Source: Herpetosiphonaceae bacterium (GTDB lineage Bacteria; Chloroflexota; Chloroflexia; Chloroflexales; Herpetosiphonaceae). Taken from it: a stretch of DNA of 53,843 nucleotides. Positions 7,526-16,215 of this stretch are shown piece after piece. Positions within the stretch are counted from its first letter, which is position 1. Each line of letters begins with the position of its first letter. The notes under the pieces were generated by a model that did no database searches, was not told where the DNA came from, and was given only the letters and a program-made list of their open reading frames with translations. Both the position numbers and the translations under genes were made by a program. The stretch is taken from positions 1 to 53,843 of the forward strand of contig JABXJS010000238.1 of the NCBI GenBank assembly GCA_013538855.1, given 5' to 3'.

Positions 7526-9681
7526 CCAAACGCCGCCATCACGTGCCGATCGACCTGGCCGGTGATGTGATGCAGCGCCTCGGTGAGATGCTGCGGGTCC
7601 GAGAACAGCGTCAGCCGGTCGTTGGCCTGCAGGACGGTATCGCCGCGCGGGACGATCGTCTGGCGATTGCGCTCGACGGTGACGAGCAGGACGCCATCGG
7701 GCAGGTTGAGCGAGCGCACAGGCTTGCCCACGGCCGGATCGTCGGCATCAAGCTCGATGAGGTGATAGAAGACCGCCATCTCATCGAGGGCGTTCGATCC
7801 CATGACGGACTCAAAGGCGCGCATGCGGCGGAAGATCGGCTGGGCCTCGAGGGTCTCTTTGATCTCGCTGAAGGCTGGCGCGGTGGTCTCCTCATTGGTG
7901 TTGAGCACAGCGCTGGCCTGAGCGCGAATGATATCGCTCATGGTGAGCATGCCTACGAGCTTGCTGGGGCTGTTGCGCTCGACCACAGCGAGCTGGCGTG
8001 TTTCGCGCTGGTCCATCATCACCACCGCGCTGACCAGATTTTGATCAGGGTGGAGCGGCTTGCGCCGGTCGATGAGCGTCTGGATACGGCGATCACCGCC
8101 GCCCTCGGCGAGGGTGCGGCGCAGGCGAGCCTCGCTGACGAGACCCAGGAAGGCCCCATCGCTGTCGAGCAGCGGATACGACGAGACATTGGTGTTGGCG
8201 ATAGCCTGCACCGCCTCGGCCACGGTGAGATTGGACGCCAGCGTGTGTAGCTGGGTGGTCATGGCGGCGGCTACGCTGACCTGCTCAAGCGCGTGGGTGA
8301 TTGGGCGCTTGCCATGCGGCAGGTGGATGCCGTCCTGCTCCAGCAGCGCCTCGTAGACCGACAGCGGCTGCCAGTGGCGGGCGAGCGCATAGGCGATCAT
8401 GTTGGCCAGCATCAGCGGCAGAATTAGCTCGTAGCCGTCGGTTAGCTCGAAGATGATCAGCACCGAGGTGATCGGGGCGCGGATGACGCCGGCGAACACC
8501 GCGCCCATGCCCACGAGCGCGAACGCGCCCAGCTCATTGGCATTGTGCAGGATGTTCAGGTCGAGCCAGCCAAACACGCCGCCGAGCATGCCGCCGATAC
8601 ACAAAACCGGCGCAAACAGGCCGCCGGCTCCACCACTGCTATACGAAAAGACGGTTGCTAGCAGCTTGCAGGTGCCAAAGACCAGCATCACGTGCCAGAG
8701 CAGCTTGCCTGACAACGCCAGCGAGAGCGTGTCGTAGCTGGCTCCGTTGACGCCGCCGACCTCATACTTTTGAAAAAAGTAGATGGTGATGATCGTCAGC
8801 GTCCCGGCCACAAGGCCGCCGACAGCCGGACGTGACCACGCTGGCAGCGCGCGCAGGCGCTGGAAGCGCTGGCGCAGCCACAGCAGCAGCGAGTTGAAGC
8901 AGACAGAGACGACAGCGGCGGCGACGCCAAGCAGCGCATACAGGAAGAGCGCCGAGAAATGGTGGAAGCCGTAGCTGTTCGGAATATCGAACACGGGGTG
9001 CTCGCCAAGCACCGAGCGCTCGATGGCGGCGGCCAGCGCGGCGGCGATGATCACGCCTGTCAGCACCGCTTGGTCCAAGTCGCCCATCAGCTCTTCGATC
9101 ACAAAGGTGACGGCGGCGATTGGCGCATTGAAGGCGGCGGCGATACCGGCGGCAGCGCCAACCGGCAGCAGCATTTTCAAGCGGCGGCGGGGCAGCGCGG
9201 CGGCGCGGCCAAGCAGGCTGCTGATGCCTGCGCAGATCTGCACGGTCGGCCCCTCGCGGCCCAGCGAGGCCCCGGTGCCCATCTGCAGCACGCCGATTAC
9301 AAACTTGCCGATGGCGGTGCGGAAGGGCATGCGTCCGCCGCGCACCTCGTAGGCCACTTTGACCTGCGGGATACCGCTGCCGCGCGCATCGGGCACAACG
9401 TAGTACAACAGTGCGCCTGAGATCAGCCCGCCCAGTACAGGCACAGCGATTGTCCAGAACATCCAGCCGCTGCGCGCGTGGATGGCCTGCTCGATCATCA
9501 GCTGTTCGGCCTTGGTGATGGCGATATGAAAGCCAACGGCTGCAATGCCACACAGTACGCCGATGATGACGGTGAGGACGAGCATCCGCTGGCGCTCGGA
9601 GGGAATAAAGCGAACAAACCAACCTAGCGTGCGCAGGTTCATGCGTTGAAAAAAACGCGGAACCGGAATTTGGGTTTTCAT
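7522..9681 (-). CDS. ClC-type chloride channel/transporter with CBS pair and TrkA-C domain
   Basis: A membrane chloride transporter of about 719 aa (ATG at 9681; an in-frame ATG at 9708 would add 9 residues, and neither has a strong Shine-Dalgarno). ClC selectivity motifs are present: GSGIPQ (about 101-106), GREGPT (about 141-146) with the gating glutamate, and GGLFAP (about 353-358). The IEE motif near 195-197 corresponds to the internal proton glutamate of ClC antiporters, so Cl-/H+ exchange is likelier than a passive channel. Two CBS domains (about 465-590) follow, then a C-terminal TrkA-C (RCK-C) domain (about 640-710), both ligand-sensing. Its stop overlaps the P450-2 stop. Confidence 0.93.
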   Translation of the reverse strand: MKTQIPVPRFFQRMNLRTLGWFVRFIPSERQRMLVLTVIIGVLCGIAAVGFHIAITKAEQLMIEQAIHARSGWMFWTIAVPVLGGLISGALLYYVVPDARGSGIPQVKVAYEVRGGRMPFRTAIGKFVIGVLQMGTGASLGREGPTVQICAGISSLLGRAAALPRRRLKMLLPVGAAAGIAAAFNAPIAAVTFVIEELMGDLDQAVLTGVIIAAALAAAIERSVLGEHPVFDIPNSYGFHHFSALFLYALLGVAAAVVSVCFNSLLLWLRQRFQRLRALPAWSRPAVGGLVAGTLTIITIYFFQKYEVGGVNGASYDTLSLALSGKLLWHVMLVFGTCKLLATVFSYSSGGAGGLFAPVLCIGGMLGGVFGWLDLNILHNANELGAFALVGMGAVFAGVIRAPITSVLIIFELTDGYELILPLMLANMIAYALARHWQPLSVYEALLEQDGIHLPHGKRPITHALEQVSVAAAMTTQLHTLASNLTVAEAVQAIANTNVSSYPLLDSDGAFLGLVSEARLRRTLAEGGGDRRIQTLIDRRKPLHPDQNLVSAVVMMDQRETRQLAVVERNSPSKLVGMLTMSDIIRAQASAVLNTNEETTAPAFSEIKETLEAQPIFRRMRAFESVMGSNALDEMAVFYHLIELDADDPAVGKPVRSLNLPDGVLLVTVERNRQTIVPRGDTVLQANDRLTLFSDPQHLTEALHHITGQVDRHVMAAFG

Positions 9682-9818
9682 ACAGCTCAGCAATTGAACA
9701 CATAGCAAAGCCTAGGCGTGAGCACGTAGCTCACCCTGCTGGGCTATCTGCTCAGTAAGAAATCATTGCATCTAGGCCCTATTCTACACCCAATCGCCAG
9801 CTTGGCTGACAGCCGCTG

Positions 9819-11711
9819 CTATTCCAGCTCGGCCAGTGGCGCAGGATCAAGCCGCGCGCTGCTGTCGGACACAGCTTGCTCGTGGCGGAAACGGCGCATC
9901 CGCTCGGCCCACTCGTGGGCCAGGTGCTCCTCGCCGGTTGGACGAGCGCCGCGCGTCGCCTGCGCCAGCACATCGAGCGGGATTTTGGGCGTGCGGTCGG
10001 CGTAGAGCAGGCCGTTGGCCTCCTGATAGGTGTCGCTGAACTGGGTGTAGCAGAAGCCCGCGAAGATGGTGAGCGAGCGCACCACGTCGAGCAGGCGGGT
10101 GTAGGCGTCGGCGAACGCCTGCGCGTCGCTTTGGCGCGAGTAGCCCCACGTCTCCGCACTGTTGGCTGAGAAGGCGATGCCGCCAAACTCAGTTAAGATC
10201 ATCGGCTGGCCGCTGTGCGGGTGCTGCTGTAGGGTGAGGATGCGCCCGCCTGGTCGCTCACGGGCGAAGATGCGCGGCAGATTCTCCTCGTCGCCGTAGC
10301 GCCGCAGCATGCGCGCCGGATCGTCGTCGTAGTCGTGGATGCCGATGAGATCGGTGGCGACGCTCTCCCAGCCGTCGTTGCCAAGCACTAGCCGCGTGGG
10401 GTCGAGCGTCTTGGTGAGGTGATAGAGCGCCTGCACATAGTTGCGCTGCGCCGGGCTGGTCGGCAGATCGGGCACGCCCCATGACTCGTTGAAGGGCACC
10501 CAGGCCACGATGCATGGATGGCTGTAGTCGCGCTTGAGCACCGCGATCCACTCGCTGGTGAGTCGCTCGGTCGAGTCGGCGGTGAAGCGATAGGCGCTCG
10601 GCATCTCCTCCCAGACCAACAAGCCTAGGCGGTCGGCCCAGTAGAGAAAGCGCGGGGCCTCGATCTTTTGATGCTTGCGCACGCCGTTGAATCCCATGGC
10701 CTTGGCCAGCTCAACATCGCGGCGCAGCGCAGCGTCGGACGGCGCAGTGAGGCCGCTCTCTGACCAGTAGCCTTGATCAAGCACGAGGCGCAGCCGATAG
10801 GGGCGACCGTTGAGCAGCACGCGGTCGCCATCGGTGGTCAACGAGCGCAGGGCTGTATAGCTGTGGACCGTATCGAGCAACTCGCCGCGGCGGCCCCACA
10901 GCTGTAGCTCGGCCTCGATCAGAGTTGGGCTAGGCGGACTCCAGAGCAGCTCGTTGCGATAGTCGTCGATGCCCGGATCGGACAGCATGATCCGGCGGCT
11001 GACCTCGCCAGCGACGATGCTGTAGGTGTCATCGGCGAGCAGCAGGTTGCCCACGTGGAGCTTAACGCGCAGGCGCAGATCAGAGCGATCGCTGCCGCCG
11101 ATGCAGGCGTGCAGGCCGATTGTCCACTGCTCGGTGTAGGGTGTCCAGCGCAAATCCTTAATCCAGATTGCCGGCCGGTATTCAAGCCAGACCGTCTGCC
11201 AGATGCCGGTTGTGCGCGGGTACCAGATCGAGTGTGGATGCAGCAGCCAGTCCTGCTTGCCGCGCGGCTTGGCCAGATCGTGCGGGTCATCCTCCACGCG
11301 CACGCTGATGGTCTGCGCCGCCTGCTCGTGTAGATAGTCGGTGATATCGACAGCGAACGGCGTGTAGCCGCCGACGTGGGCGGCGACATTGAGACCATTG
11401 ACCCAGACTGTTGCGGCGTAGTCGATGGCTCCAAAGTGCAAGATCAGCCGCTCATCTGGCGCAGGGCTAGGGAGCGCGAGGCTGCGCTGATACCAGCACG
11501 CACGAAAGAAGCTGGTGTCGCCGACGCCGCTCAGCGGCGTCTCGGGGGCGAACGGCACGGTGATGGTTGTCTGCCAACTGACGGCTGCGGGCGTGCTCCA
11601 GCGCGCCTCGGGATCGAGCGCGAACTGCCATGGGCCATTGCAGGAGATCCAGCGCTCGCGCACGAGCTGGGGGCGCGGGTAGCTGGGGTGGGGCTGGGCT
11701 GCTGTGCTCAT
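9819..11711 (-). CDS. Glycoside hydrolase family 2 (beta-galactosidase/glucuronidase-like)
   Basis: A 630-aa retaining beta-glycosidase of GH2. It has the N-terminal jelly-roll sugar-binding domain (about 20-180), an Ig-like domain (about 185-290) and a TIM barrel (about 295-600). The acid/base is E409 in FNESWG and the nucleophile is E508 in LTEFGG. At 630 residues it resembles beta-glucuronidases rather than the 1000-residue LacZ type; substrate is not determined. No signal peptide is seen, so it should act in the cytoplasm. AAGGAGCC precedes the ATG, which overlaps the glycosyltransferase stop as ATGA. It is the last gene of a four-gene sugar operon. Confidence 0.92.
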   Translation of the reverse strand: MSTAAQPHPSYPRPQLVRERWISCNGPWQFALDPEARWSTPAAVSWQTTITVPFAPETPLSGVGDTSFFRACWYQRSLALPSPAPDERLILHFGAIDYAATVWVNGLNVAAHVGGYTPFAVDITDYLHEQAAQTISVRVEDDPHDLAKPRGKQDWLLHPHSIWYPRTTGIWQTVWLEYRPAIWIKDLRWTPYTEQWTIGLHACIGGSDRSDLRLRVKLHVGNLLLADDTYSIVAGEVSRRIMLSDPGIDDYRNELLWSPPSPTLIEAELQLWGRRGELLDTVHSYTALRSLTTDGDRVLLNGRPYRLRLVLDQGYWSESGLTAPSDAALRRDVELAKAMGFNGVRKHQKIEAPRFLYWADRLGLLVWEEMPSAYRFTADSTERLTSEWIAVLKRDYSHPCIVAWVPFNESWGVPDLPTSPAQRNYVQALYHLTKTLDPTRLVLGNDGWESVATDLIGIHDYDDDPARMLRRYGDEENLPRIFARERPGGRILTLQQHPHSGQPMILTEFGGIAFSANSAETWGYSRQSDAQAFADAYTRLLDVVRSLTIFAGFCYTQFSDTYQEANGLLYADRTPKIPLDVLAQATRGARPTGEEHLAHEWAERMRRFRHEQAVSDSSARLDPAPLAELE

Positions 11712-12940
11712 GCTGGCTCCTTGGCTGACGTATGGCTGGGCTGGGCGAGGCTCAGCGTCTGTGGTTGGGCCAGCGGGTCTGTGATCAGACTCTGCATTGC
11801 GCTGGCGATATGCTCCCAGGTGTTGCGGGCAACAATCTGGCGCTCGCGGGCGTGGCGCTGCTGGCGCGCGGCGCTGGTTTCGGCCAGCACAGCGCTGATC
11901 TTGCGGCTGAAATCGTGCTGATCGCTGGCGATCCAGATGATATCGCTCCAGTTTGCCACGACATCGGGCACGGCGGTGCTGATGATCGGCTTGTGGGCGG
12001 CCATGTACTCCAGCGCCTTGGTTGGGCTAATCGAGCGCGTCGCGTCGTTGAGCGCGAAGGGCATCAGGCAAATGTCAAAGCGCTTGAGGTAGCGGGGCAG
12101 CTCGGCGTAGGGGCGCAGGCCGGTCCAGATGATGTTGGCGCGCTGCGGCAGATCGGCGCTGCTGATCTTGGCGGTTGGGCCAACCATCACGATGGTGGCG
12201 TCTGGCTGCTCCGCAGCGATGGTGTCGAGCAGCGCCAGATCGATGCGCTCGTCGATGACGCCGTAGTAGCCAAAGACTGGGCCGTCGCAGGCGCTGATCT
12301 CCGCAGCAGCGGGTGTGTTCGGGTGCAGCGCCTGCGCGAAGTGCTGCGGATCGACGCCGCTGGCAAAGAGGTGGATGTTGTGGTGGCGCGCCTTGCGCGC
12401 GTTGTAGATGCTGCGCCCGCCGGTGAAGACAATATCGGCTTGGGCGAGCAGCTGATCCTCCTGCTGTGGCAGCTCGCTGGCCGCATAGCGAAAGTTGGCC
12501 AGCTCATCCATCACATCGTAGACGATCAGGCTGGCAGGCAGGCGGGCGATGATATCAACGGGCGCAGGCGTGTAGAACCAGAGGATTAGCGGGCGGGTGG
12601 CAACCAGCCCGGCGCTGGTGCGTGTCGCCCAGCCAGCATCGATCAACTGCTGTTCAACCATGGCAAAGTACAGTGCCTGCCGCTGCTGCGCCGTACCTGC
12701 CGCAGGCGTGACCGGCTGATAGGCGCTGAGCTGTTGGACGTGGCCGACAGGCAGCAGCTCGGGCTGATTGCTTGCCGTGCTGCGCACCTGCATTTCGTTG
12801 ATGTACAGCACTGGCATGTGCGCGGCGATGCGGGCGAGAATCTGCTGCGGGCGCTGCCACACAAAATCCCAGCCCAGGTGGGCCAAACAGACAATTCCCG
12901 GCAGTGGGCCGCTGGCTGAACTAGATGCTTGGGGGTTCAT
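11708..12940 (-). CDS. Glycosyltransferase, GT4-like (TuaH type)
   Basis: A 410-aa glycosyltransferase with the N-terminal WDFVWQRPQQ signature of TuaH-like enzymes and a C-terminal GT-B donor site (SISPTKALEYMAAHKPII, about 303-320). It would transfer a sugar from a nucleotide donor during surface polysaccharide or glycolipid synthesis. The start at 12940 is chosen because AAGGAGCACACC precedes it. A longer frame extends upstream only by running inside the preceding gene. It overlaps that gene by 20 nt and the following GH2 gene by 4 nt (ATGA), so all are translated together. Confidence 0.88.
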   Translation of the reverse strand: MNPQASSSASGPLPGIVCLAHLGWDFVWQRPQQILARIAAHMPVLYINEMQVRSTASNQPELLPVGHVQQLSAYQPVTPAAGTAQQRQALYFAMVEQQLIDAGWATRTSAGLVATRPLILWFYTPAPVDIIARLPASLIVYDVMDELANFRYAASELPQQEDQLLAQADIVFTGGRSIYNARKARHHNIHLFASGVDPQHFAQALHPNTPAAAEISACDGPVFGYYGVIDERIDLALLDTIAAEQPDATIVMVGPTAKISSADLPQRANIIWTGLRPYAELPRYLKRFDICLMPFALNDATRSISPTKALEYMAAHKPIISTAVPDVVANWSDIIWIASDQHDFSRKISAVLAETSAARQQRHARERQIVARNTWEHIASAMQSLITDPLAQPQTLSLAQPSHTSAKEPA

Positions 12941-14360
12941 GGTGTGCTCCTTCTTGCTGGGCTGGCGTGATCGCCAGCGCCAGATCGTTGCCAAACGCTG
13001 GAATGCTGGCGCTAAGGCGGCGGCTGGCGTCCACGTGCGCGTGCAGCGTGGCGGCGCAGTGGCCGCGCAGGGTATCCCAGGCGCTGATGCTGTAGCTGCC
13101 AGGCTGGAGGCCATGCAGCTCCAGCTGGAGTGTGTCGCCGCGTGGCTGGGGCGGCAGCAGGCTACCGGGCGGATGGTCGGCGGGGGTAGCGCGCAGCAGC
13201 CAGATCAGCGCCTGCTGCGCGTCGGCGCTGCCAAACAGCAGCACCGTTGGCTGATCGATGCTGGCCAGCGGCGCTACGTCCTGCGGCCGAAAGCTGCGCC
13301 AGTCGATCAGGGCGCTGAACTTGGCCATGCTGCCGAGCGCCTGGCGCATGCCTGGCGTGAGCACGTGGGGGTGGCGGGCGGGCCAGCGCATGCCCGAGCC
13401 TGCGCCGCCGCTGGCCAGGTGCGCCCACATCAGATGGCGCTCGTACTCGTTATCGAAGTCCTCTGGCAGCCAGCGCTCGTGGTCGTTGAAGAGATGGATG
13501 GGGCCGTGCTCGCTATCGGTGAAAGGCCGATCGGCGGGCACGCGGTTGCAGGCGTAGCGTACCCACTGGGCCATGGTCTTGGCGGGCATCACGGTGTCGG
13601 CCGGATGGTCGATGGTGCCCTTGTGGTAGATGTGCGTGGTGGCGAAGTCCAGCGCTGGATGGCGGAAGATCAGGTCGGCGTATGCGCCCTGGGGATCGGG
13701 GCCGAAGACCGAGAGCGTCTGCGGGCGCACGCAGCCCCAGCTGCGCTCCTCGATCTCGCGCAGGATGGTCGATATGTGCGTGATGCTGGCCGCCTGCGCG
13801 TCTGCGTCGCCGCCCCAGTAGGGGTCGATCTCGTTGAAAAGATCCCAGGCCGCGATCACGCCCGAGCCGCCCCAGCGCTGCACCACGAAGCGCAGCCGCC
13901 GTGCGAGGCAGTCGAGCACCGCCGGTGTGGTCAAAAACTCCTGCGGCCGCGCACAGGGTCCGCCGTTGGCCTGGTTGTAGGGGTGGACGTGCCAGCGCCG
14001 CGACATCCAGAACGAGTCCCACGGCGTGAGCAGCACGCGCAGGCCCAGCTGCGCACAGCGGGCCAGGAGATCATCCCAAAGCTGCACCATCAGCGGGTTG
14101 AAGCTGCCGGGATGCGTTTCGAAATAGAAGCCGTCCTCGTGGGCGTACTCGAGCATCAGCCGGATGATGGTCACGCCGCTGGCGGCGTACTCGGCCAGAT
14201 AGCGCTCGACGCTGGCGAGATCACGGCGCTCGTAGAGGCCGCGCAGGCCCGGCCAGGTGACGGCATCGTTGGCCCCGATAAACAGGAAGGGCTGACCATC
14301 TGCCGTCTCAAAGTAGCGCCCGCTGGGGGCGACGCGGATTGGCGCGAGATCTGCCGCCAT
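12921..14360 (-). CDS. GH5-like glycoside hydrolase (cellulase/mannanase superfamily)
   Basis: A 479-aa TIM-barrel glycosidase resembling GH5 and other clan GH-A enzymes. The acid/base is E178 in the AAWDLFNEID strand, and the nucleophile is probably E284 in TDSEHG. A beta-sandwich-like C-terminal segment follows (about 385-470, ending in a domain that resembles a carbohydrate-binding or DUF-type module). No signal peptide is seen. The start at 14360 uses AAGGAG about 10 nt upstream. It lies 40 nt after the flavoprotein gene and overlaps the glycosyltransferase gene by 20 nt. The substrate is not evident; the exact GH family needs a profile search. Confidence 0.8.
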   Translation of the reverse strand: MAADLAPIRVAPSGRYFETADGQPFLFIGANDAVTWPGLRGLYERRDLASVERYLAEYAASGVTIIRLMLEYAHEDGFYFETHPGSFNPLMVQLWDDLLARCAQLGLRVLLTPWDSFWMSRRWHVHPYNQANGGPCARPQEFLTTPAVLDCLARRLRFVVQRWGGSGVIAAWDLFNEIDPYWGGDADAQAASITHISTILREIEERSWGCVRPQTLSVFGPDPQGAYADLIFRHPALDFATTHIYHKGTIDHPADTVMPAKTMAQWVRYACNRVPADRPFTDSEHGPIHLFNDHERWLPEDFDNEYERHLMWAHLASGGAGSGMRWPARHPHVLTPGMRQALGSMAKFSALIDWRSFRPQDVAPLASIDQPTVLLFGSADAQQALIWLLRATPADHPPGSLLPPQPRGDTLQLELHGLQPGSYSISAWDTLRGHCAATLHAHVDASRRLSASIPAFGNDLALAITPAQQEGAHHEPPSI

Positions 14361-14400
14361 AGTGCCATACTCCTTTTGCTTGAGCCGCTGTCGGCGCACG

Positions 14401-15876
14401 CTAGCACGCGCCGACAGCGCGCTCGTGCTGCTGTTGGCGCTGCTTGACGTGCTCGGCGGCGTTGCGCCCGGCCACAAAGGCGTGGTCGGAGTTGTAGTAC
14501 TCCCACTCGCTGTAGCGTCCGGCCAGCACAATGTCGTGCTCGAGCAGCCAGGTGCGCAGCGCCTGCACCCGCGCCTGGCGGCCGTGGTCGTAGACGACAT
14601 AGGCGTAGGGCATATCGACCTCGTTGGCAACCCAGACCTCGTCGTCGGGGGTGAAGATGCCGACGCGGTGGCAGTCCGCAATGCAGCGCTGGATCAGCGC
14701 CTGGCCGGTGCAGGGTAGCGGCTTGCTGGGCGCGTAGGTGATCTCGCAGGTGAGACCGAAGCCGCCAGGTGGGTTGCAGTGCGGGCTGGCGTTGCCCTGC
14801 ACAAAAATACGGTGGAAGACGGTGTCCTCGGGATAGTAGATCCAGTGCTTCTCGGTGAGGTTTGGCCGTCCGATGCCAAGGTTAACGCAGCGCACCGAGA
14901 TGTGCCGCAGGCCCTGGGCGGCGGCCTGAAGCTGTGGCGGCACCGCGTCGCCCATGAGCGCAATCAGGATCGGCAGCGGCATGGTGCTGATCAGGTGGTC
15001 GTAGGTCAGCGTGCGGCCATCGCTGAGGGTGACGCGGTGCAGGGCTGGCGCGATGGCCGTCACGGCCGTGCCAAGCGTCAGTTCACCAGCGAGATGCGGC
15101 AGAAATGCATCCATCAGCGCCTGAAAGCCGCCGTGCAGCGGGTAGCCGAAGCGCGCATTTGGTCCCATCGGCTTGGGGACAGGCTGAAGCGCACCATCGA
15201 TGATCTCGGCGAGATCGGGCAGCGGCACCCGCCCGCCAAGCCACGATGTCTCCATCTCGCTAAGCGGTGTGGCCCACAGCTTGCGGTTGTAGGGGATCGC
15301 GAAATGTTTGGCGATGCCAGCGCCCCACACGTGGTAGATAAACTCCTCGAAGTTGCGCGGTGCGCCAGTGTGCGCTGGCTGGCGACAGGCAGCGGTGTGG
15401 CCGTTGGCCAGCTCAACCGTGCCATCGGCGCAGCAGTCGGTGATCTCAACATCTTTGCCGTCGCCTGCTGGCCGTGCGCTGTGGCCAGCGTCTTGAGTTG
15501 ATGGCGCTGGCTGGGAGCCGTAGCGCGCCTCGATCGCGCCCATGATGCACTCTTTGATGACGTCGGCAGGCAGGCCGTACAACGCGCCCTGAAACGGGTA
15601 GCGCGTATAGACGCCCTTGCTAAAGACCCAAGCCTCGCGATCCTGCCAGTGCACGTTGTCGCCGAGCAGCAGCCGGTAGAGCTCGTGAACGTAGGGGTCT
15701 TTGGAAAACATAATATGTCCGGCCATGTCGAAGGTGAATCCGCCATCCTCAATCGAGCGACACAGGCCGCCGACGTGGGCATTGCGCTCAATCAGCATGG
15801 CGTTTGCGCCGAGATGGTAGGCCGCGCTTAGCCCGGTCGGGCCAGCTCCAATCACAACAGTAGGTGTTGTTTGCAT
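14401..15876 (-). CDS. UDP-galactopyranose mutase-like FAD protein
   Basis: A 491-aa flavoprotein with an N-terminal dinucleotide fold (VVIGAGPTGLSAAYHL, G10-x-G12-xx-G15) and the family regions FEEFIYHVWGAGIAKHF and FGYPLHGGFQALMDAFL. It resembles UDP-galactopyranose mutase and related protoporphyrinogen-oxidase-fold enzymes acting on nucleotide sugars. A stretch of about 50 residues (roughly 121-172), rich in Ala, Thr and Gly with three cysteines, interrupts an otherwise conserved region and looks like a lineage-specific insertion. It is the first gene of the sugar operon. The Shine-Dalgarno is weak. True mutase activity is not certain. Confidence 0.78.
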   Translation of the reverse strand: MQTTPTVVIGAGPTGLSAAYHLGANAMLIERNAHVGGLCRSIEDGGFTFDMAGHIMFSKDPYVHELYRLLLGDNVHWQDREAWVFSKGVYTRYPFQGALYGLPADVIKECIMGAIEARYGSQPAPSTQDAGHSARPAGDGKDVEITDCCADGTVELANGHTAACRQPAHTGAPRNFEEFIYHVWGAGIAKHFAIPYNRKLWATPLSEMETSWLGGRVPLPDLAEIIDGALQPVPKPMGPNARFGYPLHGGFQALMDAFLPHLAGELTLGTAVTAIAPALHRVTLSDGRTLTYDHLISTMPLPILIALMGDAVPPQLQAAAQGLRHISVRCVNLGIGRPNLTEKHWIYYPEDTVFHRIFVQGNASPHCNPPGGFGLTCEITYAPSKPLPCTGQALIQRCIADCHRVGIFTPDDEVWVANEVDMPYAYVVYDHGRQARVQALRTWLLEHDIVLAGRYSEWEYYNSDHAFVAGRNAAEHVKQRQQQHERAVGAC

Positions 15877-16215
15877 AGCGTTGTCTTTCTAAACCAAGCG
15901 GAGATAATGGGCAGAAGCTAAGGTGAAAGAAGCGGGAGACGCCGTGAGGAGAGAGGAGGCTTACCCATAGCTTGCTCGCTGGTGCTCTTGCAACTTCTGC
16001 GCCACTACCGGACGATCTAGCTGTGCTGCTGATCACGCTCGCTCGCGACCTTTGACCCATGCATGGGGACGAAATTTTGCTATACTGAGGACAGAACCCA
16101 GAGCTACGTTTCCCTGCTCGAACCCACACCATAGCGATCGCTATTGAAAACCTAATCATTCGAGACGCTGCTCCCAGAGCGCATCTGCTGGGATTGCGCC
16201 TCAAGGATGCACGCG
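15877..16215. other. Divergent intergenic region (339 nt)
   Basis: This gap separates the minus-strand sugar operon from the plus-strand cyclase gene. On the plus strand it holds an extended -10 (16078-16086). On the minus strand I found only a poor match (CATTAT) near 15905, so the sugar-operon promoter is not resolved. I see no conserved ORF, RNA gene or strong hairpin. Confidence 0.4.
16078..16086 (+). promoter_or_regulatory. Extended -10 promoter of cyclase gene 1
   Basis: TGCTATACT, one mismatch from the extended -10 consensus, about 130 nt before the cyclase start. A TTGACC is present at 16052 but lies 23 bp away, too far to be the -35, so an extended -10 promoter is the better reading. 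The long leader has no obvious structure. Confidence 0.5.

Noticed and set aside
12768-14447. A 559-aa plus-strand frame
   Set aside because: It is antisense to the GH5-like and glycosyltransferase genes, which have clear catalytic motifs. Its composition is typical of a shadow frame.
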